Of a DNA stretch of 5,044 bases, positions 4,896-5,044 are shown one piece after another. Under the pieces are notes generated by a model. It did not search any database. It had not been told where the DNA came from and saw nothing but the letters and a program-made list of their open reading frames with translations. The DNA is from an uncultured Coriobacteriaceae bacterium (GTDB lineage: Bacteria > Actinomycetota > Coriobacteriia > Coriobacteriales > Atopobiaceae). The first letter of the stretch is position 1, and every line of letters begins with the position of its first letter. The stretch lies in NCBI GenBank assembly GCA_902766805.1, contig CACXFF010000049.1, forward strand, positions 1 through 5,044. Direction: 5' to 3'. The position numbers and the translations under genes were made by a program.

Positions 4896-5044
4896 ATGGC
4901 AAAGACGTGGCTCATCACCGGTTGCTCCGCAGGCGGCATTGGCGAAGGCATCGCGCGCGCGGTGCTCGAGGCGGGCGACAACGCGGTCATCACCGCCCGC
5001 AGCACCGACAAGCTGCAGGGCATCGTCGACGACTATCCCCAGAC
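4896..5044 (+). CDS. Short-chain dehydrogenase/reductase (SDR), 5' part only
   Basis: The first 49 residues are visible before the window ends. They form the start of a Rossmann fold: beta strand TWLITG (4-9), the nucleotide-binding glycine motif TGCSAGGIG (8-16), helix EGIARAVLEAGD (17-28) and second strand NAVITAR (29-35). The glycine motif has one residue more than the usual TGxxxGIG. The arginine ending strand two (R35) suggests preference for NADP(H) over NAD(H); this is family-level inference. The catalytic Ser-Tyr-Lys lies outside the window, so activity and substrate cannot be judged. ATG 4896 has GAGAGGA (4883-4889) 6 bases upstream. The divergent LysR gene is the probable regulator. 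Confidence 0.88.
   Translation, partial: MAKTWLITGCSAGGIGEGIARAVLEAGDNAVITARSTDKLQGIVDDYPQ

Overview
The window is GC-rich with strong G/C third-position bias, good Shine-Dalgarno sites and compact single-gene units. It looks like chromosomal DNA of a high-GC actinobacterium. The gene set (a small gut-type cupin, a STAS-APH fusion, a LysR regulator divergent from an SDR) would fit an anaerobic gut Coriobacteriia lineage, but that assignment is inferred from general resemblance and not proven here.

Layout, left to right. Positions 1-38 may be the last codons of a plus-strand gene. Repeat array 1 is at 42-283, two hairpins are at 365-423, and a minus-strand single-domain cupin is at 493-912 with its promoter and a dyad upstream. 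Repeat array 2 (1098-1381) ends 11 bp from the stop codon of a minus-strand gene (1393-2562), which encodes a STAS domain fused to an aminoglycoside-phosphotransferase-like kinase. Repeat array 3 (2695-3020) lies between that gene and a plus-strand integral-membrane methyltransferase of the isoprenylcysteine methyltransferase type (3128-3802). A 16-bp GC-rich tandem repeat and a perfect 15-bp-stem hairpin separate this from a convergent LysR regulator (3916-4764, minus). An SDR oxidoreductase (4896 to the window edge, plus) diverges from the LysR gene and is probably its target.

The most unusual content is the set of three arrays. Together they hold 21 units of one 42-bp repeat. Each unit is two inverted 11-bp arms (GTAC[C/G]CAAACG and its complement) separated by alternating 10-bp spacers, so an arm recurs every 21 bp, which is two turns of B-DNA. 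The period is uninterrupted in all three arrays. Arrays 2 and 3 point one way, while array 1 is inverted internally but keeps the same end arms. The unit is a multiple of three and poor in stop codons, which produces long spurious open frames. I read the arrays as non-coding DNA or RNA elements (architectural or protein-binding arrays, or serial RNA hairpins), not as genes.

Regulation: the cupin and SDR genes each have a CATACT -10 box and an interrupted dyad (NTGCA-N5-NGCAN, also matching the LysR T-N11-A rule) centred about 65 bp upstream of the predicted start of transcription. The LysR protein encoded here might therefore control both genes; this is inference.
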